Source of the DNA: CAZNVB01 sp964576265
Lineage (GTDB): Bacteria; Acidobacteriota; Aminicenantia; Aminicenantales; UBA8522
Direction of reading: 5' to 3'
NCBI GenBank assembly: GCA_964576265.1
Contig: CAZNVB010000291.1
Span: forward strand, 1 to 19,565
Length of the DNA stretch: 19,565 nt
Part shown: positions 14,379 to 19,565 of the stretch, piece after piece
How positions within the stretch are numbered: position 1 is the stretch's first letter
Layout of the letters: every line of letters starts with the position of its first letter
Translations under genes and position numbers: made by a program
Notes under the pieces: generated by a model
Told to the model about the DNA's origin: nothing
What the model saw: the letters and a program-made list of their open reading frames with translations, nothing else
Database searches by the model: none

Positions 14379-15515
14379 TCAGGAAGTTGAGAACAGTTCT
14401 TGTGTTCTTTTAAGATAAGCGGCGAAGTCCTGATCGGACGGATCCAGCTTGGTGTCGACCTCAGCCCCCCGTTCCCAGAGAATCGTTCCTTCCCGAAGAT
14501 GAAAAACTCCCGAGGTCAGGAGAATCGATGTCCCGTCACCAAGGGAAATGTAGTCGCGCCGGGCGACCAGGCCGACGGTCGGGAAGCCGATGATCTTAGC
14601 CCGTTTGAAATCCCGGAGGACGGCGGCGACGACCTCGGCAGGCCCGATGGTTGCCGGGTTAACCCAGACCGCCAGGGGGATTTTCGCCAGCGCGGCCTCC
14701 TCGGGCGCGGAGAGAAATTCTTTCTCTCCTCCTTTCTTGACGAAATATCCGATCGTCTCGGCCTGGAGGAAGAGATTGATCAGACGGCCGGCTTCTTCCA
14801 TCGCGCCCCGATCGCAGTTTCTCAAATCGATGATCAAAGGGCGTGCGGATTTCTGGAGACGGGCGACAAGTTCGGCCTTGATCCCATCGACGCAGGGCGT
14901 CTCGAGGCGGCTGATTTTAAGAATGCCGGACATTCCTTGCTGCTCCAGGAACATCCACGGCTGCGGCGAAAACGGAGCTCTGGCGACCTGAAAATTCAAG
15001 GTTTTTTCTTCTCTCAGGATTTTCAGGCGGACCGGAGACGGCTCCAGCGCGTTCAGCCACAAATCCAGCTCGGGTCGACTCATCTCCACGGTGGATTTCT
15101 CATCGACTTCAGTGATCAGATCGCCGGCTTTAAGTTCGCTCTTTTCGGCCGGGGAACCTTCGATCAGGCCGACGATCTGGGGGAAGGCCCCGAATTTTTT
15201 GAAGAAGACGATGCCCGGAGAAAAAAGCGGCGAACCACGCTGGGCCTCATAGCGCGCCGTGCTTTCGGCGTCGAGGTAGCCGGAATAGGAGTCGAGAGAG
15301 TTGACCAGCCCCTTGAAGGAGCCGGTCATGATTTTGAGGGGATCCTTCTCTTCGAGGTAGTCATTTCGGATCAGCCGGGTCACGGCCTCCAGGAGATAGA
15401 TATTTTTCGGCGATTCGGAGCGGGCGGTGACCGATCTGACCGAGGCGCGTTCGAAGAGAAGAAAGGCCAGGGTGAAAAGAAAAACGATTGTCCCCAGCCA
15501 TCGTGTTTTTTTCAC
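14379..15515 (-). CDS. S41 (carboxyl-terminal processing protease) family protein lacking both catalytic residues
   Basis: A 378-residue protein starting at a GTG (15515) with AGAGGA about 6 bases upstream. It has an N-terminal membrane anchor or signal (residues 5-21), a short helical S41 N-terminal region (about 38-95), a PDZ domain (about 100-178, with GLIEGSPAEKSELKAGDLITEVD) and an S41 core (about 190-360). In CtpB and Prc the active site is the second serine of SASAS plus a lysine 25 residues later in FGKG. Here the aligned segment reads NPATIGPAE (286-294) and PTVGLV (312-317), so Gly291 replaces the serine and Leu316 the lysine with the 25-residue spacing kept. The protein is therefore predicted to be a pseudo-protease with a binding or scaffolding role. 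It sits between EnvC and the YibQ-like gene, where an active Ctp protease is often found. The reading frame is intact and under normal codon use, which argues against decay. Confidence 0.85.
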   Translation of the reverse strand: MKKTRWLGTIVFLFTLAFLLFERASVRSVTARSESPKNIYLLEAVTRLIRNDYLEEKDPLKIMTGSFKGLVNSLDSYSGYLDAESTARYEAQRGSPLFSPGIVFFKKFGAFPQIVGLIEGSPAEKSELKAGDLITEVDEKSTVEMSRPELDLWLNALEPSPVRLKILREEKTLNFQVARAPFSPQPWMFLEQQGMSGILKISRLETPCVDGIKAELVARLQKSARPLIIDLRNCDRGAMEEAGRLINLFLQAETIGYFVKKGGEKEFLSAPEEAALAKIPLAVWVNPATIGPAEVVAAVLRDFKRAKIIGFPTVGLVARRDYISLGDGTSILLTSGVFHLREGTILWERGAEVDTKLDPSDQDFAAYLKRTQELFSTS

Positions 15516-15546
15516 TCGTTCCTCTCTTTAAAACCGCAATATTTTA

Positions 15547-16728
15547 TCATCTCTTTCCGAGCCATTGCAAGGGATCGAGGGGCCGGGCTTTGTAGCGGAC
15601 TTCAAGATAGAGCGATGTTCCTTTCAGGGATCCCGAATCCCCTACGATGGCGATCGGCTGTTCGCCGTTGACGAGGTCGCCTTTGGCCACCAGAAATTCG
15701 GCGCAATGCCCGTAGAGGGTATAGTAGTTCAGGCCGTGATCGATAATCAGCAGGTTGCCGTAGCCCTGAAAGTAATCGGCGAAAATGACCTTTCCCGGAT
15801 GAACGGCCCGGACGGTCAGGGCGCCTTCCTGAGGAGAAATCTCGATGCCGTTATTCATCGTCGTCGTGTTGAGATACCGCTCGGGCCCGAAACGGGTGAT
15901 GATTTTTCCGCGGATCGGCCAGGGCAGCTTTCCCTTTTTCTCGTAAAAGGGGACGAAGCGAAAGGGAAGGACGATCTCTTGACTGGCCAGTTTTTTCATC
16001 AGGGCTTCGAGCTGCTGAGCGCGCTCGTTCTGCTCGGCCAAGGCCTTGAGATAGGAGGACTTGTTTTGTCTGATTTTCTGAAGCAGGGCCCGATTTTCCG
16101 CTTCCCGGGCTTCCAGCTCTCGCTTTTTTTCCTCCGACTCCCGGAGGAGGCGCGTGTATTCGGATTTTTTGGTTTCCTGCAGATCTTCCGCCGCCCGGAG
16201 CTCCGAGAGGCTGAATTGATAGGTGGAAATGACTTTCTCCTGGTAGGCGGCCAGAAGTTCGAGATGCTTGCTCTCGGCCAGGATGGCGCTCATGTTTTCC
16301 GCTTCCAGGGCAAGCTGGAGAACGTCGAGACGGCCGAACTTGTAGAGCGTTCGAAGGGTCTTTTCCACGGCCTGCCGTTCGCGCTCGAGTTTCTCCCGCA
16401 GGTCGGCGATATTCGCCCGGAGAGAAGCGAGTTCCTCAGAGGTCTTTTCGAGCTGAAGGCTGTAAATCGCGAGTTCGTTCCGGATGACGTTTTTCTGAAA
16501 AGCGACGGCGTCGAGCTGGGAAAGCAGCGAGCGTTCATTCCTCTCAGCCTCTTTGATCCGGGCCTGAAGGGATTGGATGTCCTGCCTGATTTTCTCCAGG
16601 CGTCGCTCGAATTCCGAAAGATCCTTGGACGGAATCACAGGCTCTTGAGTCCGGGCGACCGGAGGCCCGAGAACGACCAGCAGGATGAGCCAAGCGATTC
16701 CCGCCGGTCTTTTATTTTCTTGCCACAT
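15547..16728 (-). CDS. envC: EnvC-like murein hydrolase activator (degenerate LytM/M23 domain)
   Basis: A 393-residue protein with a signal peptide (residues 1 to about 26), a long coiled coil (about 36-250, rich in Glu, Lys, Arg and Leu heptads) and a C-terminal LytM domain (about 267-393). In active M23 endopeptidases zinc is held by HxxxD and HxH. Here the first pair is Asn292 and Glu296 (NNGIE) and the HLH position reads SLY (372-374), while His331 and His341 remain. The same losses are found in E. coli EnvC, whose end (SLYFE then WLGR) closely resembles SLYLE and WLGKR here. EnvC does not cut peptidoglycan itself but is recruited by FtsEX and switches on AmiA/AmiB amidases for daughter-cell separation; that role is inferred. 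The ATG at 16728 overlaps the end of the upstream membrane protein gene by 17 bases. The S41-type gene begins 31 bases after its stop. Confidence 0.9.
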   Translation of the reverse strand: MWQENKRPAGIAWLILLVVLGPPVARTQEPVIPSKDLSEFERRLEKIRQDIQSLQARIKEAERNERSLLSQLDAVAFQKNVIRNELAIYSLQLEKTSEELASLRANIADLREKLERERQAVEKTLRTLYKFGRLDVLQLALEAENMSAILAESKHLELLAAYQEKVISTYQFSLSELRAAEDLQETKKSEYTRLLRESEEKKRELEAREAENRALLQKIRQNKSSYLKALAEQNERAQQLEALMKKLASQEIVLPFRFVPFYEKKGKLPWPIRGKIITRFGPERYLNTTTMNNGIEISPQEGALTVRAVHPGKVIFADYFQGYGNLLIIDHGLNYYTLYGHCAEFLVAKGDLVNGEQPIAIVGDSGSLKGTSLYLEVRYKARPLDPLQWLGKR

Positions 16729-17656
16729 AGATGATCCCGCCGATGATTCCGATGATCAAGCCGAAGGCGATTTCAATGAAGGAAAAAGAGACGGCCGCTT
16801 GGGCAGGGATGCCGTAGAATTTGAAAATCTCGATATACGAACCTTCGCGGAGGCCAAGCCCGTTGATCGTGATGGGGATAATCTGAATGAGCAGGACGAT
16901 GGGGATAAACATGAAGTAATCGAGAAACGGAATGTGGAGACGGAGAGCCCGACCGATCAAATAATAATGGCAGATGACATTGAGCTGAAGCAGCAAGGCC
17001 CAGAGAGAGGCGCGGAGAAACGGCCCTTTCTGAGTCCTGTAGAAAAGGACGGTCTCGCGGAACGCGATGATTTTTGCTTTCAATTTTCCCATCCATCCGC
17101 CGCCGGGGAGGAGGGACAGCCATCTCGTTGCGGGAGGCAAAAAAAAGACAACGACCAGGCCGAGACCGAAAATCCCGATGAGGAGGGCGGCCCAGACGAC
17201 GGGGACATGGCGAGCCATGTCGAGACGGAACAGGGCGGCCAGGGCGGCGAAAAGGAAGAGGACGATGATGCCGGTCGAGCGCTCGACCATGACGATGGCC
17301 GACGATTTAACCAGCGACCGGGAATACCGGGAGCCGTCGAAGATGCGGACGATGTCCCCGCCGAAACGGGTGGGAAGAAAAATGTTGAAAAACTGGCCGA
17401 CGAGATAGGATTTGGCCAGGTAAGACATCGGGATCTCGTCGCCCTGGGCGCCGGCCAGGATCTGCCAGCGGTAGGCGCTGGCGTAGAGCCCGAAAGCGTG
17501 AAGGGAGAACGCCAGCGCGAGCCAGGGGAGGCGGACTTCCCTGAGCACGGCTCCAATTTCCCTGAAAGAGGTCTGGGTCGTCAGGATGAACGTCAGAATC
17601 GTCAGGCTGAAGGCGAGTTTGAGGAGGAGCGAAAGAGTTTTTTTCGGTCCGCGCAT
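16712..17656 (-). CDS. UPF0104 / lysylphosphatidylglycerol synthase-like transmembrane protein
   Basis: A 314-residue integral membrane protein with about eight hydrophobic segments, of the family that forms the flippase part of MprF and the AglD/YbhN group. The family signature is visible as YLAKSYLVGQFFNIFLPTRFGGD near the third segment and ITINGLGLREGSY near the C terminus. These proteins are thought to flip or handle lipids or polyprenyl-linked sugars; MprF's cytosolic aminoacyl-transferase domain is absent, so this is not a full lysyl-lipid synthase. The ATG at 17656 is preferred because a GAGGCGG ribosome-site-like run lies just upstream; in-frame ATGs at 17671 and 17755 lack one and would add a non-hydrophobic tail. 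It is first in the envelope cluster and overlaps the envC start by 17 bases, so the two are co-transcribed. No convincing promoter was found upstream. Confidence 0.85.
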   Translation of the reverse strand: MRGPKKTLSLLLKLAFSLTILTFILTTQTSFREIGAVLREVRLPWLALAFSLHAFGLYASAYRWQILAGAQGDEIPMSYLAKSYLVGQFFNIFLPTRFGGDIVRIFDGSRYSRSLVKSSAIVMVERSTGIIVLFLFAALAALFRLDMARHVPVVWAALLIGIFGLGLVVVFFLPPATRWLSLLPGGGWMGKLKAKIIAFRETVLFYRTQKGPFLRASLWALLLQLNVICHYYLIGRALRLHIPFLDYFMFIPIVLLIQIIPITINGLGLREGSYIEIFKFYGIPAQAAVSFSFIEIAFGLIIGIIGGIIYVARK

Positions 17657-17979
17657 GTCCGCCTCGGCCATTGTGCCATAAACCGGGCCGGTTTTGAAGG
17701 ACGGATTCTCGCCAAAAGACGCGAAATCCGGTATAGTATGCTTCCGGTCCGCCAAGGCGAGGGCGGCTGGGCCTGCGGCCGCAGCCCTGCATTCGGCGCC
17801 ATCTCTGCCCTGTGACTTGCTCGGCGAGGAGCCGCGAAAGGCGCCAGGCTCGCCGTTTACCTCTTGGCGCGGGAGAAGGGCGACGCTGGGTCGGAGAAGC
17901 GGGATGGCGGAATGCGACGGTCCGATATTTAGAATTTATATAGATTTTATAGATTTAGTAAGGATTGGAGGCTTGGAGG
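17657..17979. other. Long non-coding region, GC-rich and potentially structured, between divergent genes
   Basis: About 320 bases without a credible gene. Bases 17745-17924 are GC-rich and hold nested complementary segments: 17748-17753 with 17906-17911, 17756-17761 with 17849-17854, and 17795-17800 with 17840-17845, plus the 12-base perfect palindrome CTGCGGCCGCAG at 17773-17784. CGGTCCG occurs near both ends (17745-17751 and 17918-17924). A TATAGT at 17732-17737 could be a -10 box just before it, but no good -35 box matches. I do not recognise it as SRP RNA, RNase P RNA, 6S RNA, tmRNA or a known riboswitch. Bases 17925-17960 are strikingly A+T-rich and contain the tandem repeat described separately. 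A small RNA or a structured leader for the flavo-diiron gene is possible. Confidence 0.35.
17939..17956 (+). repeat. Tandem nine-base repeat TATAGATTT upstream of the flavo-diiron gene
   Basis: TATAGATTT is repeated twice head to tail, 24 bases before the ATG at 17980, within the only strongly A+T-rich patch of the neighbourhood. It could supply -10 boxes (TATAGA) or a regulator site. No good -35 box was found at normal spacing. Confidence 0.5.
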
Positions 17980-19182
17980 ATGGCGGCTCGAGAGATCAGA
18001 CCGAATGTCTTCTGGATCGGGTTAAACGATCGGACCACGGACCTTTTTGAGGGACTCTGGCCGATCGTCCAGGAGGGGGTTTCCTATAATTCTTACCTCG
18101 TGCTGGACGAGAAACGGGCGATCATCGATCTGGCCAAGTCGGTCAAAGCGGACGAGTATTTCGCCCGGATCGAAGAGGCGAGCGAAATCGCCAAGATCGA
18201 TTATGTCATTGTCAACCACATGGAACCCGATCATACGGGTCTCCTGACCCTGTTGCGGAAGATGGCCCCGCAGGCGGAGATCGTCGGCTCAGCCCGGACC
18301 AAGGAGATGCTGGCCGGGTTTTTCGGCATTTGCGACCGCGTTCGGGTGGTCAATGACGGCGACATCCTTCCGCTCGGGAAAAAGACCCTGAAGTTTTTTT
18401 CCACGCCGTTTGTTCACTGGCCGGAAACGATCATGACCTATGAAACGACCGAGCGGATCCTCTTCTCCTGCGACGCCTTCGGCGGCTATGGAGCTCTCCG
18501 TGGCGGGATCTTCGACGATGAATGCAAGGACCTGAATTTTTATGAGCGCGAGGCCCTGCGGTATTACTCGAACATTGTCGCCAATTACAGCGGCCGGGTT
18601 CTGGAGGCGATCAACAGGCTCGCCGACGTGCCCATCGACATCATTGCCCCGTCCCATGGCCTCATCTGGCGCCGCGATCCGCAGCGGATCATCGCCGATT
18701 ACAAAACCTGGGCGGACTACGCGACCGGCGAGGCCAAGCCCGAAATCACCTTGATTTACGGATCGATGTACGGGCATACGGAAAGGATGATGAACGCCGT
18801 CGCCCAGGGAATCTCGCGCGCCGGCGCCGATGTCGAAATCTTCGATGCCGCGAGGACTCACGTGAGCTACATCCTGCCCTCGCTCTGGTCGAGAAAGGCC
18901 GTGATGATCGGAGCGCCGACTTATGAGGTCCGGCTGTTCCCGCCGGTCGCCGATGCTCTCGCGATGGCCGTCCATAAAAGGATCACCAACCGGAAGGCCG
19001 CCTTTTTCGGCAGCTACGGCTGGAGCGGCGGAGCTCTCAAGGAAATGAGGAAAATCGTCGAGCCGGCCAAGTGGGACATCGTGGAGAGCCTGGAATTTAT
19101 CGGCTGTCCCGGAGCCGAGGATCTGAGGAGAGGAGAGGATCTCGGACGGCGCTTCGCCGAGCTTGTGATCCGGGAAGTTTGA
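17980..19182 (+). CDS. Class A flavo-diiron protein (FprA-type O2/NO reductase)
   Basis: A 400-residue soluble flavo-diiron protein that reduces O2 to water or NO to N2O, protecting anaerobic enzymes. The N-terminal metallo-beta-lactamase-like domain (about residues 1-250) carries all iron ligands: His80, Glu82, Asp84 and His85 in NHMEPDH, His146 in FVHWPE, Asp165 in SCDAFGG and His226 in PSHG. The C-terminal flavodoxin domain (about 255-400) has the FMN phosphate loop YGSMYGHTERM at 260-270. The length is that of class A enzymes, without a fused rubredoxin or reductase module, so it needs an external donor such as rubredoxin, which is not in the window. The ATG at 17980 is preferred: GGAGG ends 8 bases upstream. 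A TTG at 17965 is in frame but poorly placed. The gene stands alone. It suggests an anaerobic or microaerophilic host. Confidence 0.95.
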   Translation: MAAREIRPNVFWIGLNDRTTDLFEGLWPIVQEGVSYNSYLVLDEKRAIIDLAKSVKADEYFARIEEASEIAKIDYVIVNHMEPDHTGLLTLLRKMAPQAEIVGSARTKEMLAGFFGICDRVRVVNDGDILPLGKKTLKFFSTPFVHWPETIMTYETTERILFSCDAFGGYGALRGGIFDDECKDLNFYEREALRYYSNIVANYSGRVLEAINRLADVPIDIIAPSHGLIWRRDPQRIIADYKTWADYATGEAKPEITLIYGSMYGHTERMMNAVAQGISRAGADVEIFDAARTHVSYILPSLWSRKAVMIGAPTYEVRLFPPVADALAMAVHKRITNRKAAFFGSYGWSGGALKEMRKIVEPAKWDIVESLEFIGCPGAEDLRRGEDLGRRFAELVIREV

Positions 19183-19460
19183 GGCGATCCCCGGCCGACC
19201 CGCGGTTTCCCTTTGGCTGTTTGCCGTGAGCGATCCATGTGCCAGCGCCGTATTTATCCGGGAATTTTGGGATGGGAAAGGAGCGGAAGGCGGCGCGAGT
19301 CTTGAAATCTTCTTGGCCAGTGATATAATAATCTCAAGTTTTCTTTTGCCGGCTGGAGAAAACTTCTGCCCACCTAAAGAATCATTTTTCCCTTTTCTGC
19401 TGACAACAGCCGGCATTTTGGCTTGCCTTGCCGCGGCCGAAAGTCCGGTGCGTCGGGGCG
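19183..19460 (+). promoter_or_regulatory. Intergenic region with strong promoter and a leader with a possible stem
   Basis: TTGAAA (19302-19307) and TATAAT (19324-19329) are 16 bases apart, and TG at 19321-19322 makes an extended -10, so this is the best promoter in the window after the divergent pair. Transcription would start near 19336, leaving a leader of about 125 bases before the glycosyltransferase ATG. The leader contains an 8-base perfect inverted repeat, GCCGGCTG (19348-19355) and CAGCCGGC (19407-19414), enclosing 51 mostly T- and A-rich bases. I recognise no known riboswitch. No terminator with a T-run is visible after the flavo-diiron gene in 19183-19301. Confidence 0.55.
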
Positions 19461-19565
19461 ATGAAAATGAAGATGAGGAAAGGGCTGCTCGTTCGGCTCG
19501 GTGGACTGGGAGATCTCCTGACCGCCGTTCCGGCCATGCAATTTCTTCGGCGGCGATTTCCGGAG
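19461..19565 (+). CDS. Family 9 glycosyltransferase (heptosyltransferase-like), N-terminal fragment cut by window edge
   Basis: Only the first 35 codons are present and the frame runs off the window. The sequence GLLVRLGGLGDLLTAVPAMQFLRRRFP is the characteristic start of ADP-heptose:LPS heptosyltransferases and related GT9 enzymes: a beta strand, a glycine-rich loop that meets the acceptor, and the LPA-type helix. Such enzymes add sugars to the lipopolysaccharide core in the cytoplasm, which supports a diderm cell. ATG codons at 19461, 19467 and 19473 are all in frame; a GGGG run precedes the first by about 3 bases, so the exact start is uncertain. Confidence 0.8.
   Translation, partial: MKMKMRKGLLVRLGGLGDLLTAVPAMQFLRRRFPE

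Noticed and set aside
17741..17930. Signal recognition particle RNA, 6S RNA, RNase P RNA or a cobalamin riboswitch
   Set aside because: None of the conserved cores was found: no GGAA-tetraloop segment of SRP RNA, no RNase P GAGGAAAGUCC core and no B12 box.
17694..18050. A 118-codon plus-strand frame crossing the non-coding region
   Set aside because: It runs out of frame into the flavo-diiron gene, is low in complexity (Ala, Arg, Pro, Gly) and has no ribosome site. The region fits a structured non-coding stretch better.
18289..19416. A 375-codon minus-strand frame
   Set aside because: Antisense to the flavo-diiron gene, whose seven iron ligands are all present, and to the promoter region after it.
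1..19565. CRISPR arrays, transfer RNA genes, insertion sequences or integrase genes
   Set aside because: No regularly spaced repeats, no cloverleaf-like segment with a TTCRANNC loop, no terminal inverted repeats and no transposase or recombinase motifs were seen in reading both strands.

Overview
This looks like a chromosomal window from an uncultured diderm bacterium of moderately high GC. Dense gene packing with 1-4 base overlaps, two SurA/PpiC-type periplasmic foldases, an EnvC-type divisome factor and the start of a family 9 (heptosyltransferase-like) glycosyltransferase all point to a cell with an outer membrane. The overall flavour resembles Candidatus Aminicenantes or related Acidobacteriota-like lineages; that placement is an inference from gene style and was not tested. 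I see no tRNA, rRNA, CRISPR array, insertion sequence or phage gene.

Layout. (1) Bases 134-6011, minus strand: an operon led by an unknown multi-pass membrane protein, then a Tat-signal [2Fe-2S] subunit, a molybdopterin subunit and a FAD/[4Fe-4S] subunit. Together these form a PaoABC-like exported aldehyde oxidoreductase. A predicted secreted class I glutamine amidotransferase-like (C26) hydrolase follows. A near-consensus promoter at 6062-6090 drives the operon, and a short palindrome fills its spacer. (2) Bases 6129-11947, plus strand: a divergent promoter and an 82-residue orphan protein, then mfd (transcription-repair coupling factor) overlapping two parvulin-type peptidyl-prolyl isomerases. 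(3) Bases 11948-17656, minus strand: an envelope cluster in the order UPF0104/LPG-synthase-like membrane protein, EnvC, S41-type protein, YibQ-like divergent polysaccharide deacetylase, then a lipoprotein and a pyruvoyl-dependent arginine decarboxylase behind a separate promoter. (4) Bases 17980-19182, plus strand: a class A flavo-diiron protein, preceded by about 320 bases of GC-rich, potentially structured non-coding DNA. (5) Bases 19302-19565, plus strand: a strong promoter, a leader of about 125 bases and the first 35 codons of a family 9 glycosyltransferase cut by the window edge.

How the genes work together. The molybdenum enzyme would oxidise aldehydes in the periplasm, and the flavo-diiron protein would reduce O2 or NO in the cytoplasm. 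The EnvC, S41 and YibQ trio is a recurrent envelope/division neighbourhood. Here both EnvC and the S41 protein have lost catalytic residues, which suggests regulatory or scaffold roles. The foldase pair would serve outer-membrane protein assembly and shares a transcript, or nearly so, with the DNA-repair translocase Mfd. The most unusual points are the S41 protein lacking both its Ser and Lys, the operator-like palindrome inside the oxidoreductase promoter with its unknown membrane partner, the near-leaderless architecture of mfd and the first foldase gene, and the structured region before the flavo-diiron gene.
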